Assembly (NCBI GenBank): GCA_963734815.1
Contig: CAVTIH010000003.1
Coordinates: 1 to 64,000 of the forward strand
Reading direction: 5' to 3'
DNA: 64,000 nucleotides
Source of the DNA: Palsa-744 sp963734815
GTDB taxonomy: Bacteria > Actinomycetota > Thermoleophilia > Solirubrobacterales > Solirubrobacteraceae
Made by a program: the position numbers and the translations under genes. The notes under the pieces are model-generated. The model was not told where the DNA came from. It did no database searches and saw only the letters and a program-made list of their open reading frames with translations. This document shows, in pieces, positions 33,757-42,457 of this stretch. The stretch's first letter is position 1; each line of letters starts with the position of its first letter.

Positions 33757-34767
33757 TCATCGCGCTCTGTCGGGCAGCACCCGTGGTAGGCCGAACTGTG
33801 CAAAGACGCTGCTGTCGGCGAACCAGGTGATGGCCGAGATGTGATCGCCTTCAAGGGTCAATACGAACAGCGCGTACGCGCGCGCGATGTCGGTGTCGGG
33901 CACCGGGAGGTAGCAGCCGAATGCCGGCTGTGTGTTGGCGCGTGTCGCCACCAGCCGCATCGGCGCGCCGCGCCGCTCCGCAGAGCCGCGAAGGAACGCG
34001 CCGATCGCGTCGTGTCCCTGGTAGGCGTGGGGGAGGGGTGGCATTGTGACCCACGCGTCCTCGGTCAGGAGCGCGACCATGCCATCGATGTCGCCATGCT
34101 CAACCGTTTCGGCGAAGCGGCCGACGATGTCGCGCTCGAGCTTGGAGTTCGGCAGCGGCGCTCGTTCGCGGCCGATCGCCGGCAGCCGGGTCTCGAACGC
34201 GGCCCGCGCGCGGCGCAGCAGGTTATTGACCGAGGCCTCGCTGGTCTCGAGCATCTCGGCGACCTCGCCGGCGCGGTAGCCCAGCACGTCCCGTAGCACG
34301 AGTACCGCGCGCTGTTGGGGCGGGAGGTGCTGAAGACCGACGACGAACGCCAGCGCGATCGCCTCCTTGGTCTCATAGCGCGCCTCCGGTCCCGGAGCTT
34401 CGTCCGCGACCCCATCGAGGAGCACGTCGGCGTAGGGCTCGAGCCATGTCGGCTCGTTCCAGCGTGTCGGCTCGGGCATCTGGGGCATCTGCTCCTCTTC
34501 CGGACGGCGCCGGCTGGAACGGAGAGCATCCAGCGAGCGGTTGGTGGCGATCCGGTAAAGCCAGGCACGCACCGAGGCGCGCTCCTCGAACTGCCCAAGG
34601 CCCCGCCAAGCGGCGAGCAAGGTCTCTTGGAGTAGGTCCTCCGCGTCCTGAGCCGAGCCGACGATCCTGTAGATGTGCACTTGGAGCTCACGCCGGTATG
34701 GCTCGGTCAGCTCGCGGAACGCGTCCTCGTCGCCAGAGCGTGCACGGGCGAGGGTCTGCTCGGTCAC
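33757..34767 (-). CDS. ECF RNA polymerase sigma factor with C-terminal NTF2/SnoaL-like domain
   Basis: A 336-aa sigma factor of the SigG/SigJ type. Region 2 is in residues 12-85 (YRRELQVHIYRIVGSAQDAE, DLLQETLLAAWRGL), region 4 in about 140-190 (LPPQQRAVLVLRDVLGYRAG, EVAEMLETSEASVNNLLRRA), and an NTF2-like fold in about 205-325 (GRFAETVEHGDIDGMVALLT, TLEGDHISAITWF). In related sigma factors this tail modulates activity instead of a separate anti-sigma, and no anti-sigma gene is adjacent. It is divergent from the DHFR-like gene at 34912, a possible target. Confidence 0.9.
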   Translation of the reverse strand: MTEQTLARARSGDEDAFRELTEPYRRELQVHIYRIVGSAQDAEDLLQETLLAAWRGLGQFEERASVRAWLYRIATNRSLDALRSSRRRPEEEQMPQMPEPTRWNEPTWLEPYADVLLDGVADEAPGPEARYETKEAIALAFVVGLQHLPPQQRAVLVLRDVLGYRAGEVAEMLETSEASVNNLLRRARAAFETRLPAIGRERAPLPNSKLERDIVGRFAETVEHGDIDGMVALLTEDAWVTMPPLPHAYQGHDAIGAFLRGSAERRGAPMRLVATRANTQPAFGCYLPVPDTDIARAYALFVLTLEGDHISAITWFADSSVFAQFGLPRVLPDRAR

Positions 34768-34911
34768 GCTCGCATCCTCCCACCAACTCTTCCATTTACA
34801 GGCATCACGAGTAATGACGTTGGGGCGGCTCGAAATTCGCCGCGCAATTTTCGTCGCGGCCGACGCCTCAACGAACGCAGCAACTAACAGTCCGACGAAG
34901 GGAGAACCGAG

Positions 34912-35496
34912 ATGGGAAAGATCGTGATGAGTGGCCCGCAGAATGTCTCGCTCGACGGCGTGGTCCAGGACCCGGACGGTCAGGAGGGCTTCAGGCTGGG
35001 TGGCTGGTTTGTGCAGTTTGGGGACAAGGACCTCGAAGCGTGGAACACGGTTGCGCTCGAAGAGGCGCTGGGCGCCGAGGCATGGCTGCTGGGTCGGAAG
35101 AGCTACGAGTTTTTCGGGACGCGTTGGCGACCCCGGAATGGCGAGCTCGCGGACAGGATCAACAGCATGCCCAAGTACGTCGTGTCCTCGACCCTCGAAG
35201 ATCCCGAGTGGAACAACTCAACAGTCCTCGAGGGCGACGTCGTGACCGAGGTCTCAAAGCTCAAGCAGCAAGTGGACGGAGAGATCGTCGTCCCTGCCAG
35301 CTATCAGCTCGGGCGCACGCTAATCGAGCACGGCCTGGTCGACGAGCTGCGACTGGTCGTCTTCCCGGTCGTGCTCGGTGCCGGCGAGCGCCTGTTCGGG
35401 GAGACCAGCGACATGAACCCGATGCGCCTCCTCGACGCACGGACAATCGGTGACGGCCTCGCCTTCCTCACCTACGAGATCGTGCGAGAGGCCTAG
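34912..35496 (+). CDS. Dihydrofolate reductase/RibD C-terminal-like protein
   Basis: A 194-aa protein of the RibD C-terminal/DHFR-like superfamily: NVSLDGVVQDPDGQEGF near the start, LLGRKSYEFFGTRW (about 59-72), PKYVVSSTLEDPEW (about 85-98), then ELRLVVFPVVLGAGERLFGE (about 145-164). The family is predicted NADPH-dependent reductases of unknown substrate. GGGAGA sits upstream of the ATG. It is divergent from the ECF sigma gene. Confidence 0.88.
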   Translation: MGKIVMSGPQNVSLDGVVQDPDGQEGFRLGGWFVQFGDKDLEAWNTVALEEALGAEAWLLGRKSYEFFGTRWRPRNGELADRINSMPKYVVSSTLEDPEWNNSTVLEGDVVTEVSKLKQQVDGEIVVPASYQLGRTLIEHGLVDELRLVVFPVVLGAGERLFGETSDMNPMRLLDARTIGDGLAFLTYEIVREA

Positions 35497-35538
35497 CGAG
35501 ACGTCGGACAGCGCTGTGGTGGTCCCGCGCCGACATGG

Positions 35539-35892
35539 TCAAGCGGGCTGCCACAGCTCGATCCGATTGCCCTCGGGATCGGTGACCCAGCCGAATCGGC
35601 CGACACCATTCATGTCCTGCGTCTCTTCGGCCACATCCGCTCCCTTCGCGCGCAGTTGTGTGAGCATCGCATCCAGGTCGCAGACCCGGAAGTTGAGCAT
35701 GGTCTGCTGCGCACGAGACCCGAAATAGTCGGTCCCGGACTCGAACGTCGCGAACACCGTCGGCCCGGCTTCCTGGCGCCACAGGCCGTTCTCATCGGCG
35801 TCCAAGCCCAGGCAATCTCGATACCACGCGCCCAGCGCCACCGGGTCGGCGGCCCGCATGAAGTGTCCACCGATTCCAAGCACACGCTCCAC
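35539..35892 (-). CDS. VOC family (glyoxalase/bleomycin resistance-like) protein
   Basis: A 117-aa single-module VOC protein. It shows FMRAADPVALGAWYRDCLGL near the start and the closing FGWVTDPEGNRIELWQPA, with candidate metal ligands His10 and the Glu of IELW. Likely a metal-dependent lyase, isomerase or binding protein; substrate not deducible. Confidence 0.88.
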   Translation of the reverse strand: MERVLGIGGHFMRAADPVALGAWYRDCLGLDADENGLWRQEAGPTVFATFESGTDYFGSRAQQTMLNFRVCDLDAMLTQLRAKGADVAEETQDMNGVGRFGWVTDPEGNRIELWQPA

Positions 35893-36088
35893 GTCGCCAT
35901 CTTCCCAGGAGCGCCATCACGCCGTCGCCCGCTGCGATCGCGGCGCAGTCGGCACACAGCTGGGCGCATATCGCCACCAACTCGGCTCGCCAGCATCCGC
36001 GGGGGCGTACGTCCACGCGCTCACCCTCACCGTGACCACATAGGGTGTCACCCATGCACGCGATCGCCGAGACCTATGGGACCTGTTC

Positions 36089-37135
36089 ATGATCGACCTC
36101 TGGGGCGCCGTCAAGGATCTGCCGATCGCGATTGAGTCGTCCTCGTTCGAGGCGCTCGTGCCGAGCGGCCCGACCGGGCTCGAGGATCACTCGACGACGC
36201 AGCTGCGACTGCAGGGCCGTGGCGAGGAGGGTGTCGGCGAGCAGGTCGGCATGGGGGATGCCCAGGAGAGCCTGCGCGCGAGCGACTTCCCGCTGAGCGG
36301 CGAGTGGGCGACGCTCGCCGGCTTCCTCGCCCAAGTCGAGGAGATCGACATGTGGCCCGAGCCGCCCGAGTACGAGCTGCAGCGCAACTGGCGGCGCTGG
36401 ACGTTCGAGTCCGCGGCGCTCGATCTCGCGCTGCGCCAGGCGGCCACGAGCCTGCCCGAGGTCCTCGGCCGTACGCCCGAGCCGGTGACGTTCGTCAACT
36501 CGTTCGGGCTGGGCGATCCACCGGACATCGACAAGGTTGCCAACCTGCGGGCGATGCACCCGACGGTTGGCTTCAAGCTGGACGTCGCGCCGTCGTGGAC
36601 GCAGGAGATCATGGACCACGTCGCGGCCGTCGAGGGCGTCGCGACGATCGATTTCAAGGGCCAGTACGGCCTCGAGGTCGAGGACGAGGCGGCGCTGCTG
36701 GCGATGTACGAGCGCACGATCGCCACGTTCACCGAGGTCACCTTCGAGGACCCGCACGACCATCCCGCGGTGCTCGAGCTGCTCGCGCCGATCGCGGATC
36801 GCGTCTCCTACGATGCGCCGATCACGAGCGTCGCGTCGATCGGCGCGACCCCTCTCAAGGTGGGGATCGTCAACGTCAAGCCCTGTCGCGTCGGCCGCCT
36901 GCAGGAGCTCAGCCACCTGTACGCGCACTGCGGGTCCGCCGGCATCCAGATGTACAACGGCGGCATGGGCGAGCTCGGCGTCGGCCGCGGGCAGGCCCAG
37001 CTGCTCGCGTCGCTGTTCCACCCCGGCGCGCCCAACGACATCGCGCCGTCGGGCTACAACCTCGAGGATCCACCGCCCGGTCTGCCGCCGAGCCCACTCG
37101 ATCCCGCGCCGGACCGCGGCTTTCGCCGCCGGTAA
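36089..37135 (+). CDS. Enolase superfamily protein (mandelate racemase/cycloisomerase-like)
   Basis: A 348-aa protein with an enolase-type layout: an N-terminal capping region with LRLQGRGEEGVGEQVG, then barrel strands with the candidate catalytic/metal residues in FKLDVAPSW, ATIDFKGQYG, TFEDPHDHP and ITSVASIG. The exact reaction is unclear because the KxK motif of typical muconating enzymes appears as KLD. Upstream 196 bp (35893-36088) shows no other gene. No partner genes are coupled to it. Confidence 0.7.
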   Translation: MIDLWGAVKDLPIAIESSSFEALVPSGPTGLEDHSTTQLRLQGRGEEGVGEQVGMGDAQESLRASDFPLSGEWATLAGFLAQVEEIDMWPEPPEYELQRNWRRWTFESAALDLALRQAATSLPEVLGRTPEPVTFVNSFGLGDPPDIDKVANLRAMHPTVGFKLDVAPSWTQEIMDHVAAVEGVATIDFKGQYGLEVEDEAALLAMYERTIATFTEVTFEDPHDHPAVLELLAPIADRVSYDAPITSVASIGATPLKVGIVNVKPCRVGRLQELSHLYAHCGSAGIQMYNGGMGELGVGRGQAQLLASLFHPGAPNDIAPSGYNLEDPPPGLPPSPLDPAPDRGFRRR

Positions 37136-37164
37136 CCCGCACGTCATGGGGACGAGCAGAATCG

Positions 37165-37635
37165 TCAGCTCGAGGGCTGACTGAATTCGACCGTCTCAGC
37201 GCACCCCGAGCCCGCGGGCACGATCGCGGAGCACGTCCGGTACTCGACGTCCTTGGTGAATGGACCTTTGTAGCCCTGCTCCCCGTCGACCTTTTGCGGG
37301 CGGTAGGGATATCCGCAGTTGTAGACGCCCATTTGACCTGTGCAAACCCAGTAACGGCCATTGATGCGCACGGCGCCGCCATCCCAGCCCGGCCCGAAAT
37401 CGATCACGTGGGCATGGGGATTACTGTTCGCTGTAACTACGTGGTGCGCTGCGGCACACGACATGTGCCAGGGGTACAGCGCACTCCTGCCATAGGTGGC
37501 CTGTGCATAGCCGCAGCGCGTGACCTTCACCGGCTTTGGCGATTGCGCGTACGCGCTGACCCCTAACAGGGCGGCGCCCAGCAGCGTGAATAGGATAAGT
37601 CTGGCCCCGCGTTGACGCGGCGTCCCGGCCCTCAC
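37165..37635 (-). CDS. Secreted cysteine-containing protein, unknown function
   Basis: A 156-aa exported protein. From the GTG at 37635 it has a basic start (RAGTPRQRGAR), a hydrophobic signal (LILFTLLGAALLGVSAYAQS) and a mature part with about seven cysteines (CGYAQATYG, MSCAAAHHVV, YWVCTGQMGVYNCGYPYR, RTCSAIV, SGCAETVEF), probably disulfide bonded. The open frame extends to 37938, but that part is antisense to a gene remnant and not protein-like. No family recognised. Confidence 0.65.
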   Translation of the reverse strand: MRAGTPRQRGARLILFTLLGAALLGVSAYAQSPKPVKVTRCGYAQATYGRSALYPWHMSCAAAHHVVTANSNPHAHVIDFGPGWDGGAVRINGRYWVCTGQMGVYNCGYPYRPQKVDGEQGYKGPFTKDVEYRTCSAIVPAGSGCAETVEFSQPSS

Positions 37636-37791
37636 GGCATCTCTCTTTCGCTCATAATGACTCCCATCAGCCGGACGTTCGCTGGTTCCTGGAACGCGCT
37701 GGGCCGGGTTGCATCTCTGGGTCGACTCAGCCCTCGCCGGACTGAGAGCATACTTCCCGACTTGAAGAGTCCCGGCACGAAAGGAACGTCG

Positions 37792-38378
37792 ATGGGCGAT
37801 GAGGTGTTGTGCATCGGCCTTTTCGGGGTGTTCTCCATCACCTTCGGCGACAGCGTCATCGCCGACGACGCCTGGCGGCTGCGCAAGGCGAAGACGCTGA
37901 TCAAGCTGCTCGCCCTCGCGCCCGAGCGCCGCCTCCACGTCGAGGAGGCCGCCGAGCTGCTGTGGGCGGGGCGGGACCCGGACTCCGCCCGCAACAACCT
38001 GGCCGTCTCATCGCGTGCCGAGCTCGCGGCACAAGCTGCGCGAAGAGAGCCAGCTTTCCCGGCGACACCCTCTCGACGCATATCTTCGAGGCCCCGGCGC
38101 TGGCGTTCCTGGACCGCCTCGGGGTGATCGAGAAGATACGAGCGACCGGCGCGCCATTCGTCGACCGCGTCGACTTGCGCCAAGAGGACCTCGAGTTCGC
38201 GACCACGATTCAGCTGCGTTCGGGCGACGTCGGCGGTACCGCATCGGTACGCCGGCTGCTGCTCGATCCGATCCTGGCTCAGACCGCCGTGGAGGCGGTC
38301 GCCGATCTGCAGATTGCCAGCAAGGTGACGGGACTGGTCGAGGATCCGTCGGGGATGCGACCGGCGGGCGCTGCTTAG
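37792..38378 (+). pseudogene. Scar: BTAD/SARP-type regulator N-terminus joined to an FAD-oxidoreductase fragment
   Basis: From ATG 37792 one frame encodes about 70 residues of a SARP/BTAD regulator N-terminus (LFGVFSITFGDSVIADDAWR, RKAKTLIKLLALAPERRLHV, EEAAELLWAGRDPDSARNNL). At about 38000-38050 sense is lost. Another frame then gives an internal fragment of a geranylgeranyl reductase-like FAD monooxygenase (PGDTLSTHIFEAPALAFLDR, TASVRRLLLDPILAQTAVEA, LQIASKVTGLVEDPSG) up to 38378. Two unrelated genes have been truncated and abutted, as expected from deletion. Confidence 0.72.
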
Positions 38379-38422
38379 CGAGGTGGGCACGCTCCTGGCT
38401 GAGGACTTCCAGCGAAAACGCC

Positions 38423-38710
38423 TCAACCGCAAGCCGGTGTACGCCGCCGCTGGCACTGTGATCGACGCTGACCGCTCCGACGTAGACGACAGCGTCCTGC
38501 AGACCGCGGCGTGAAGGGCTCGATGGTCCGACATCCCTCGACTACGCCGAAGGGCCAGGTGCCCGCGAGGAAGCCGTAGACCCTCGACAAGGCGCAGCCG
38601 CAAGCGAACGCGAGGATGGACCCTCGGCCGCGTCGTTCCAGCGCGTACATCAGGACCATGAACGTGACAGCACAGGCACCAAAGAGCGTGAGCACACCCA
38701 GGAGTTTGCC
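38423..38710 (-). pseudogene. Small membrane protein remnant
   Basis: The frame shows two hydrophobic helices (VLTLFGACAVTFMVLMYALE, then SILAFACGCALSRVYGFLAG) ending TWPFGVVEG. It then changes abruptly to arginine-rich sequence, which suggests a frameshift that destroys the C-terminus. Starts at a GTG near 38710 or 38695. It sits in the same scarred stretch as the chimeric remnant just upstream on the other strand. Confidence 0.5.
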
Positions 38711-38760
38711 AGTGAGGTCGTCCCGCTCGGACTTGGGCGCCCGAGTGCCGGCCTACGCGA

Positions 38761-39498
38761 TCAGTTGGGGTACTCGTCCTTGCGCCACGCGCGAGGCTCC
38801 TCGGGTCCGGGCTTCGGTGTCCGCTCGAGCAGGAACGAGTGGTAGGGCGCGACGAACGGATCGGGTGCCATCACCGTATAGGTGTGGTAGACGCTTCCGT
38901 TCTCGTGCGCGAAGGCGATCCAGCCCGGTCCCTCGCGCAGGCCGTTCTTGAGCTCAGCCCCGATCTGGCGCGACCACTCCTCGAGCCACTCGGGCGGGTT
39001 GTCGATCATCGCCTTCACCTCGGGGACCCGCTGTGCCTGCTCCTCGGTCAGCGCCAGACCGAAGTCGAAGGGGAAGTCGGTGTCGTAGGTGGAAACGTAG
39101 GGGAACTGCCAGCCCATCCGCTCCTTGTACGCGAGGAGTCGGTCGATCGGCGCCCGCGAGAAGCAGATCAGCGTCACGTCGCGGTGGTTCAGATGGACGA
39201 GGCCCCCGTCGAGTCCGTCCCCCAGGCTCGTACAGCCGGGGCAGGCACCCAGCTCGTAGTCGGGCCCGAACATGATGTTGTAGGCCAGTAGTTGCGAGCG
39301 CCCGTCGAACAGCTCGGCGAGCGTCTTCTTCCCATCCTTGGTGTCGAACTCGTACTCCTTCTCCACCGGCACCCAGGGAAGCTGGCGGCGCTGCTCGGTC
39401 GCCTTCCGGCTGAGCTCGGCTTGCTCGGCCTCGAGCTTCGCAAGCTCAGCGCGGGCCGCCTGCCACTCCTCGCGGGTCCCAGTCTTGTAGTCGGGCAT
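38761..39498 (-). CDS. DUF899 family thioredoxin-like protein
   Basis: A 245-aa protein. A coiled-coil-like N-terminus (EEWQAARAELAKLEAEQAEL) precedes the DUF899 core: LPWVPVEKEYEFDTKDGKKT, LAELFDGRSQLLAYNIMFGP and ACPGCTSLGDGLDG with a CxxC pair. The frame is open to 39678, but the ATG at 39498 has a perfect GGAGGT ribosome site. It is divergent from a paralogue at 39654. Confidence 0.88.
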   Translation of the reverse strand: MPDYKTGTREEWQAARAELAKLEAEQAELSRKATEQRRQLPWVPVEKEYEFDTKDGKKTLAELFDGRSQLLAYNIMFGPDYELGACPGCTSLGDGLDGGLVHLNHRDVTLICFSRAPIDRLLAYKERMGWQFPYVSTYDTDFPFDFGLALTEEQAQRVPEVKAMIDNPPEWLEEWSRQIGAELKNGLREGPGWIAFAHENGSVYHTYTVMAPDPFVAPYHSFLLERTPKPGPEEPRAWRKDEYPN

Positions 39499-39653
39499 CG
39501 TTACCTCCTTGGGGTTCGTCACGCCAGCGCGGGCGGCAATCGTGGATCGAACTGCCAGCCAATATGTTAAGACCAGCGGGCAACGCCGAACTCGTCGCCA
39601 TGCCCGTCGGGCGGGGAAGGGCCCCCCGCGGACCCCAGACAGGAGGCACGACG

Positions 39654-40409
39654 ATGGCTGTGCAGAGGATCGGCACACAGGAGGAATGGCAGACGGAGCG
39701 CGAGGAGTTGCTGAAAGAGGAGAAGGAGCTTACGCGCCGTGGCGATGAGCTGGCCAGGAAGCGGCGCGAGCTGCCCTGGATCCCGGTCGAGAAGGACTAT
39801 CGATTCGAGACCCAGGAAGGACCGAAGACCCTCGCCGATCTCTTCGATGGCCGCTCCCAGCTGCTCGTCTATCACTTCATGTTCGGGCCTCCCTACAACG
39901 CGGGCTGTCCGGTTTGCACTTCAATCGCGGATACGCTCGATCCCCAGGTCGCACACCTGAAGGCCAGGGATGCAACGCTGCTGCTCGCCTCCCGCGCGCC
40001 GCTCGAGAAGCTCCTCACCTTCAGGGAGCGGATGGGCTGGGGCATCGACTGGGTCTCGAGCGCCGGCAGCGACTTCAACCGCGACCTCGGCTTCGTGCAC
40101 ACAGAAGGAGAGCTGAAGCCGTTCCTGGCGGGCAAGATCCCGCCCACTGTCGTGCAGAACGCGCGCATGTGCGGGACGGATGCGGGGGGGTACGTCTCCG
40201 AGCGGCCGGGCCTGAGCGTGTATGCGCTATCGGACGGGATCGTCTACCGGACCTACCTCACGACCAATCGCGGCCTCGAGCCCGCAATGGCCTACTACGG
40301 CCTGTTGGACCGGACGCCGAAGGGTCGCGACGAGAGCCCGTCGGAGCCGTTGTGGGTGCGGCGCCACGACGAGTACGAGCGCACCGGCGCCGCTTCGGCA
40401 GGCGGATGA
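39654..40409 (+). CDS. DUF899 family thioredoxin-like protein (paralogue)
   Basis: A 251-aa paralogue of the divergent neighbour. Shared blocks are LPWIPVEKDYRFETQEGPKT, LADLFDGRSQLLVYHFMFGP and a CPVCTS cysteine pair; the C-terminal halves differ. AGGAGG precedes the ATG at 39654. The DUF2182 gene begins 20 bp downstream and is probably co-transcribed. Confidence 0.88.
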   Translation: MAVQRIGTQEEWQTEREELLKEEKELTRRGDELARKRRELPWIPVEKDYRFETQEGPKTLADLFDGRSQLLVYHFMFGPPYNAGCPVCTSIADTLDPQVAHLKARDATLLLASRAPLEKLLTFRERMGWGIDWVSSAGSDFNRDLGFVHTEGELKPFLAGKIPPTVVQNARMCGTDAGGYVSERPGLSVYALSDGIVYRTYLTTNRGLEPAMAYYGLLDRTPKGRDESPSEPLWVRRHDEYERTGAASAGG

Positions 40410-40428
40410 CCCTCTCGGAGCGTTCCTG

Positions 40429-41265
40429 ATGACCGAGCTGGTCGCCCCCGGTGCGCGCTCGGAGGAAGGCGAGCTCGCGGCGGCGTTTGGCGCGGTGCGC
40501 GCCAAGCTCGTGATCGTCGTGGTGCTGCTCGTGGTGGCGGGGGCGGCGTGGTTCCTGACGGCGGAGCGGATGGCCGGGATGGACGCCGGGCCCGGTACCG
40601 ACCTGGGCGCGTTCGGCTGGTTCGCGGGCGTGTGGGCGGTGATGATGGCGGCGATGATGCTACCTTCGCTCGCGCCCACGGCGGCAGTCCACGCAGGACT
40701 CGTGCGTGGACGCGAGCCGAGTCGCTCGCTGCTGTTCGCCGGTGGCTACCTGCTCGTCTGGAGCGCTGCCGGCGTCGCGGCCTACGCCCTGTTCGCGCTC
40801 GGCAAGAGCCTGTTCGCCAGTGACTTGGCATGGCGCAGCGGTGGGCGCTGGCTCGCGGCCGGCGTGCTGGCGCTCGCCGCGCTGTATGAGCTGACGCCGC
40901 TGAAGGACTTCTGCCTGGTGATCTGCAGAAGCCCGCGGCGATTCCTGCGCGAGTGTTGGCACGAGGGCCGCTGGGGTGCCATCGCGATGGGCATCCGGGC
41001 GGGCGGCTGGTGCCTGGGGTGCTCATGGGCGCTGATGGCGGCGCTGTTCGCGCTCGGCGTCATGAGCCTGACCTGGATGGGGCTGGTCGCGGCGTTGGTC
41101 GCGCTCGAGAAGCTCGCTCCCTGGCGCCGCGCCGCGACTGTTGCGACGGCCGCCGTCCTGCTCGCGCTCGCGGTCTTGATCGTGGCCGCGCCGCACGATA
41201 TCCCGGCGCTCGTCGTCCCAGACGGATCGACCGGTACGGTGCACGCCATGAAAGTGATGACCTAG
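40429..41265 (+). CDS. DUF2182 integral membrane protein
   Basis: A 278-aa membrane protein with about six hydrophobic segments. The family signature is visible as WAVMMAAMMLPSLAPTA (about 70-86), YELTPLKDFCLVICRSPRRF (about 156-175) and GGWCLGCSWALMAALFALGV (about 193-212). Members are annotated as predicted metal-binding membrane proteins, often beside DUF1326 genes; none is seen here, and it follows the DUF899 gene by 20 bp instead. Start ATG at 40429. Confidence 0.88.
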   Translation: MTELVAPGARSEEGELAAAFGAVRAKLVIVVVLLVVAGAAWFLTAERMAGMDAGPGTDLGAFGWFAGVWAVMMAAMMLPSLAPTAAVHAGLVRGREPSRSLLFAGGYLLVWSAAGVAAYALFALGKSLFASDLAWRSGGRWLAAGVLALAALYELTPLKDFCLVICRSPRRFLRECWHEGRWGAIAMGIRAGGWCLGCSWALMAALFALGVMSLTWMGLVAALVALEKLAPWRRAATVATAAVLLALAVLIVAAPHDIPALVVPDGSTGTVHAMKVMT

Positions 41266-41350
41266 TCGCCGAACAGCGCTGAGCGCGATCAGTTGGCGCG
41301 GTGGGAGCGTCGGCGGATGTCTGCGCACCAGATCAACGACTGCTATTCTG

Positions 41351-41366
41351 ACACCGTATGCGGTGT
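41351..41366. promoter_or_regulatory. Palindromic operator candidate before the Xre/nucleotidyltransferase pair
   Basis: ACACCG (41351-41356) and CGGTGT (41361-41366) form a perfect inverted repeat with a 4-nt spacer, directly after an extended -10-like TGCTATTCT (41341-41349) and just before the ATG at 41370. The layout suits autorepression by the Xre protein. Confidence 0.6.
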
Positions 41367-41369
41367 AGC

Positions 41370-41714
41370 ATGGGCGCGTCGGTGCTGCTGCGCGAAGCGA
41401 GAGCACGACATGGCATCAGCCAGCGACAACTGGCGCTGCGGGCGAGGACCAGTCAGGACGCGATCAGCCGCATTGAGCGCGGCGTCGAGTCGCCGACACT
41501 TGAGCGGCTCACCCACCTGCTGATGGTGCTCGGCGAGCGTCTGGAGTTCAACACCGTGCCACTGGTTGAGGCGGAGGGTGACGTTGCACGGCTTACCGTG
41601 CGCGAACGACTGCGCGAGGCGGCATCGTGGAACCTGGTTGCGACCAGACTGGAGATCGCGGGCGCACACGCACGAAAGGCCGGCCATCCTGCAACGCGTT
41701 ACGGACGGTCGTGA
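41370..41714 (+). CDS. Xre family helix-turn-helix protein (putative antitoxin)
   Basis: A 114-aa protein, mostly HTH_3: LLREARARHGISQRQLALRA, RTSQDAISRIERGVESPTLE (residues about 5-44). An ATG at 41358 is in frame but lies inside the palindrome, so 41370 is preferred. Its stop overlaps the GTG of the nucleotidyltransferase gene (GTGA). The pairing resembles toxin-antitoxin modules with an Xre antitoxin and a nucleotidyltransferase-fold effector. Confidence 0.82.
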   Translation: MGASVLLREARARHGISQRQLALRARTSQDAISRIERGVESPTLERLTHLLMVLGERLEFNTVPLVEAEGDVARLTVRERLREAASWNLVATRLEIAGAHARKAGHPATRYGRS

Positions 41715-42274
41715 GCGACGCTCCTGAGCGCCCGCTGGACCTACGAGAGCTGTTTCGGGTGCTCGCGGAACACGGCGTGGACTATCTGGTAATCGGCGGG
41801 GTTGCCGCGCAGGTACATGGACGTCGGCGAACAACCAAGGATCTCGACGTCACGCCCGCACCCGATCCAGAGAACTTCAAGCGACTGGCAGCCGCGCTCG
41901 TGGCTCTCGAAGCCCGCCCGGTCGAGTTCGGACCGAGTGCCCCGACCCCCACCGCAGAGCAGCTCCATGTCGCCTCGGTCGTGCCGCCGCTGATCACCCG
42001 ACATGGGGAGCTGCACATCCTGAACGAAGTCCCCGGTGCCACGGAGTACGCCGGGATGCGTATACGCGCGCTGACGACCGACCTCGACGGGGTCGCCGTA
42101 CACATAGTCGGCGTGGACGACCTCATCCGGATGAAGCAGACGACCGGAAGACCAAGCGACATTGAGGACATCGAGGCCCTGACGATGGTCGCACGACGCG
42201 AGGCGCGCAGCGCCGATCCGACCAAACATGGCATCGAGGCAGGTCCTTCAGAGCAGCCTGTCTCAGATAAGTGA
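41711..42274 (+). CDS. Nucleotidyltransferase-fold protein (putative toxin or AbiEii-like)
   Basis: A 187-aa protein. The nucleotidyltransferase core is VDYLVIGGVAAQVHGRRRTT followed by KDLDVTPAPDPENF (residues about 16-50), with the GG and DxD motifs expected for metal and NTP binding. VDDLIRMKQTTGRPSDIEDI near residue 140 is common in DUF6036/AbiEii-like proteins. It starts at GTG 41711 coupled to the Xre gene. The last codons run into the first unit of palindromic repeat copy A, so its C-terminus may have been changed by the repeat. Confidence 0.78.
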   Translation: MSDAPERPLDLRELFRVLAEHGVDYLVIGGVAAQVHGRRRTTKDLDVTPAPDPENFKRLAAALVALEARPVEFGPSAPTPTAEQLHVASVVPPLITRHGELHILNEVPGATEYAGMRIRALTTDLDGVAVHIVGVDDLIRMKQTTGRPSDIEDIEALTMVARREARSADPTKHGIEAGPSEQPVSDK

Positions 42275-42380
42275 GATCCCGGCCCCAGATGAACGGGACG
42301 CCGCAGCTGTGGCGTCTTACCGATCTGAGACAGTCCAATCTCATTCATGTGAGACCGTCGGTGTCTCATCCATCTGAGAC
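42260..42380. repeat. Composite palindromic repeat, copy A
   Basis: Units of 18 bp: GTCTCAGATAAGTGAGAT (42260), a degenerate unit at 42282-42299, a central GCCGCAGCTGTGGC hairpin (42300-42313), then units at 42314, 42338 and 42363, the last GTCTCATCCATCTGAGAC. Unit starts are 22-25 bp apart. The same plan recurs at three other places to the right. The first unit overlaps the end of the nucleotidyltransferase gene. Confidence 0.85.
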
Positions 42381-42457
42381 CGACCGGGCGATTCGGGCGA
42401 CGCTGTGCATGGTCTCGGGCAGGCGAGAGCTGGGCTCCAAGCGTTAGGCTCGCGTCA

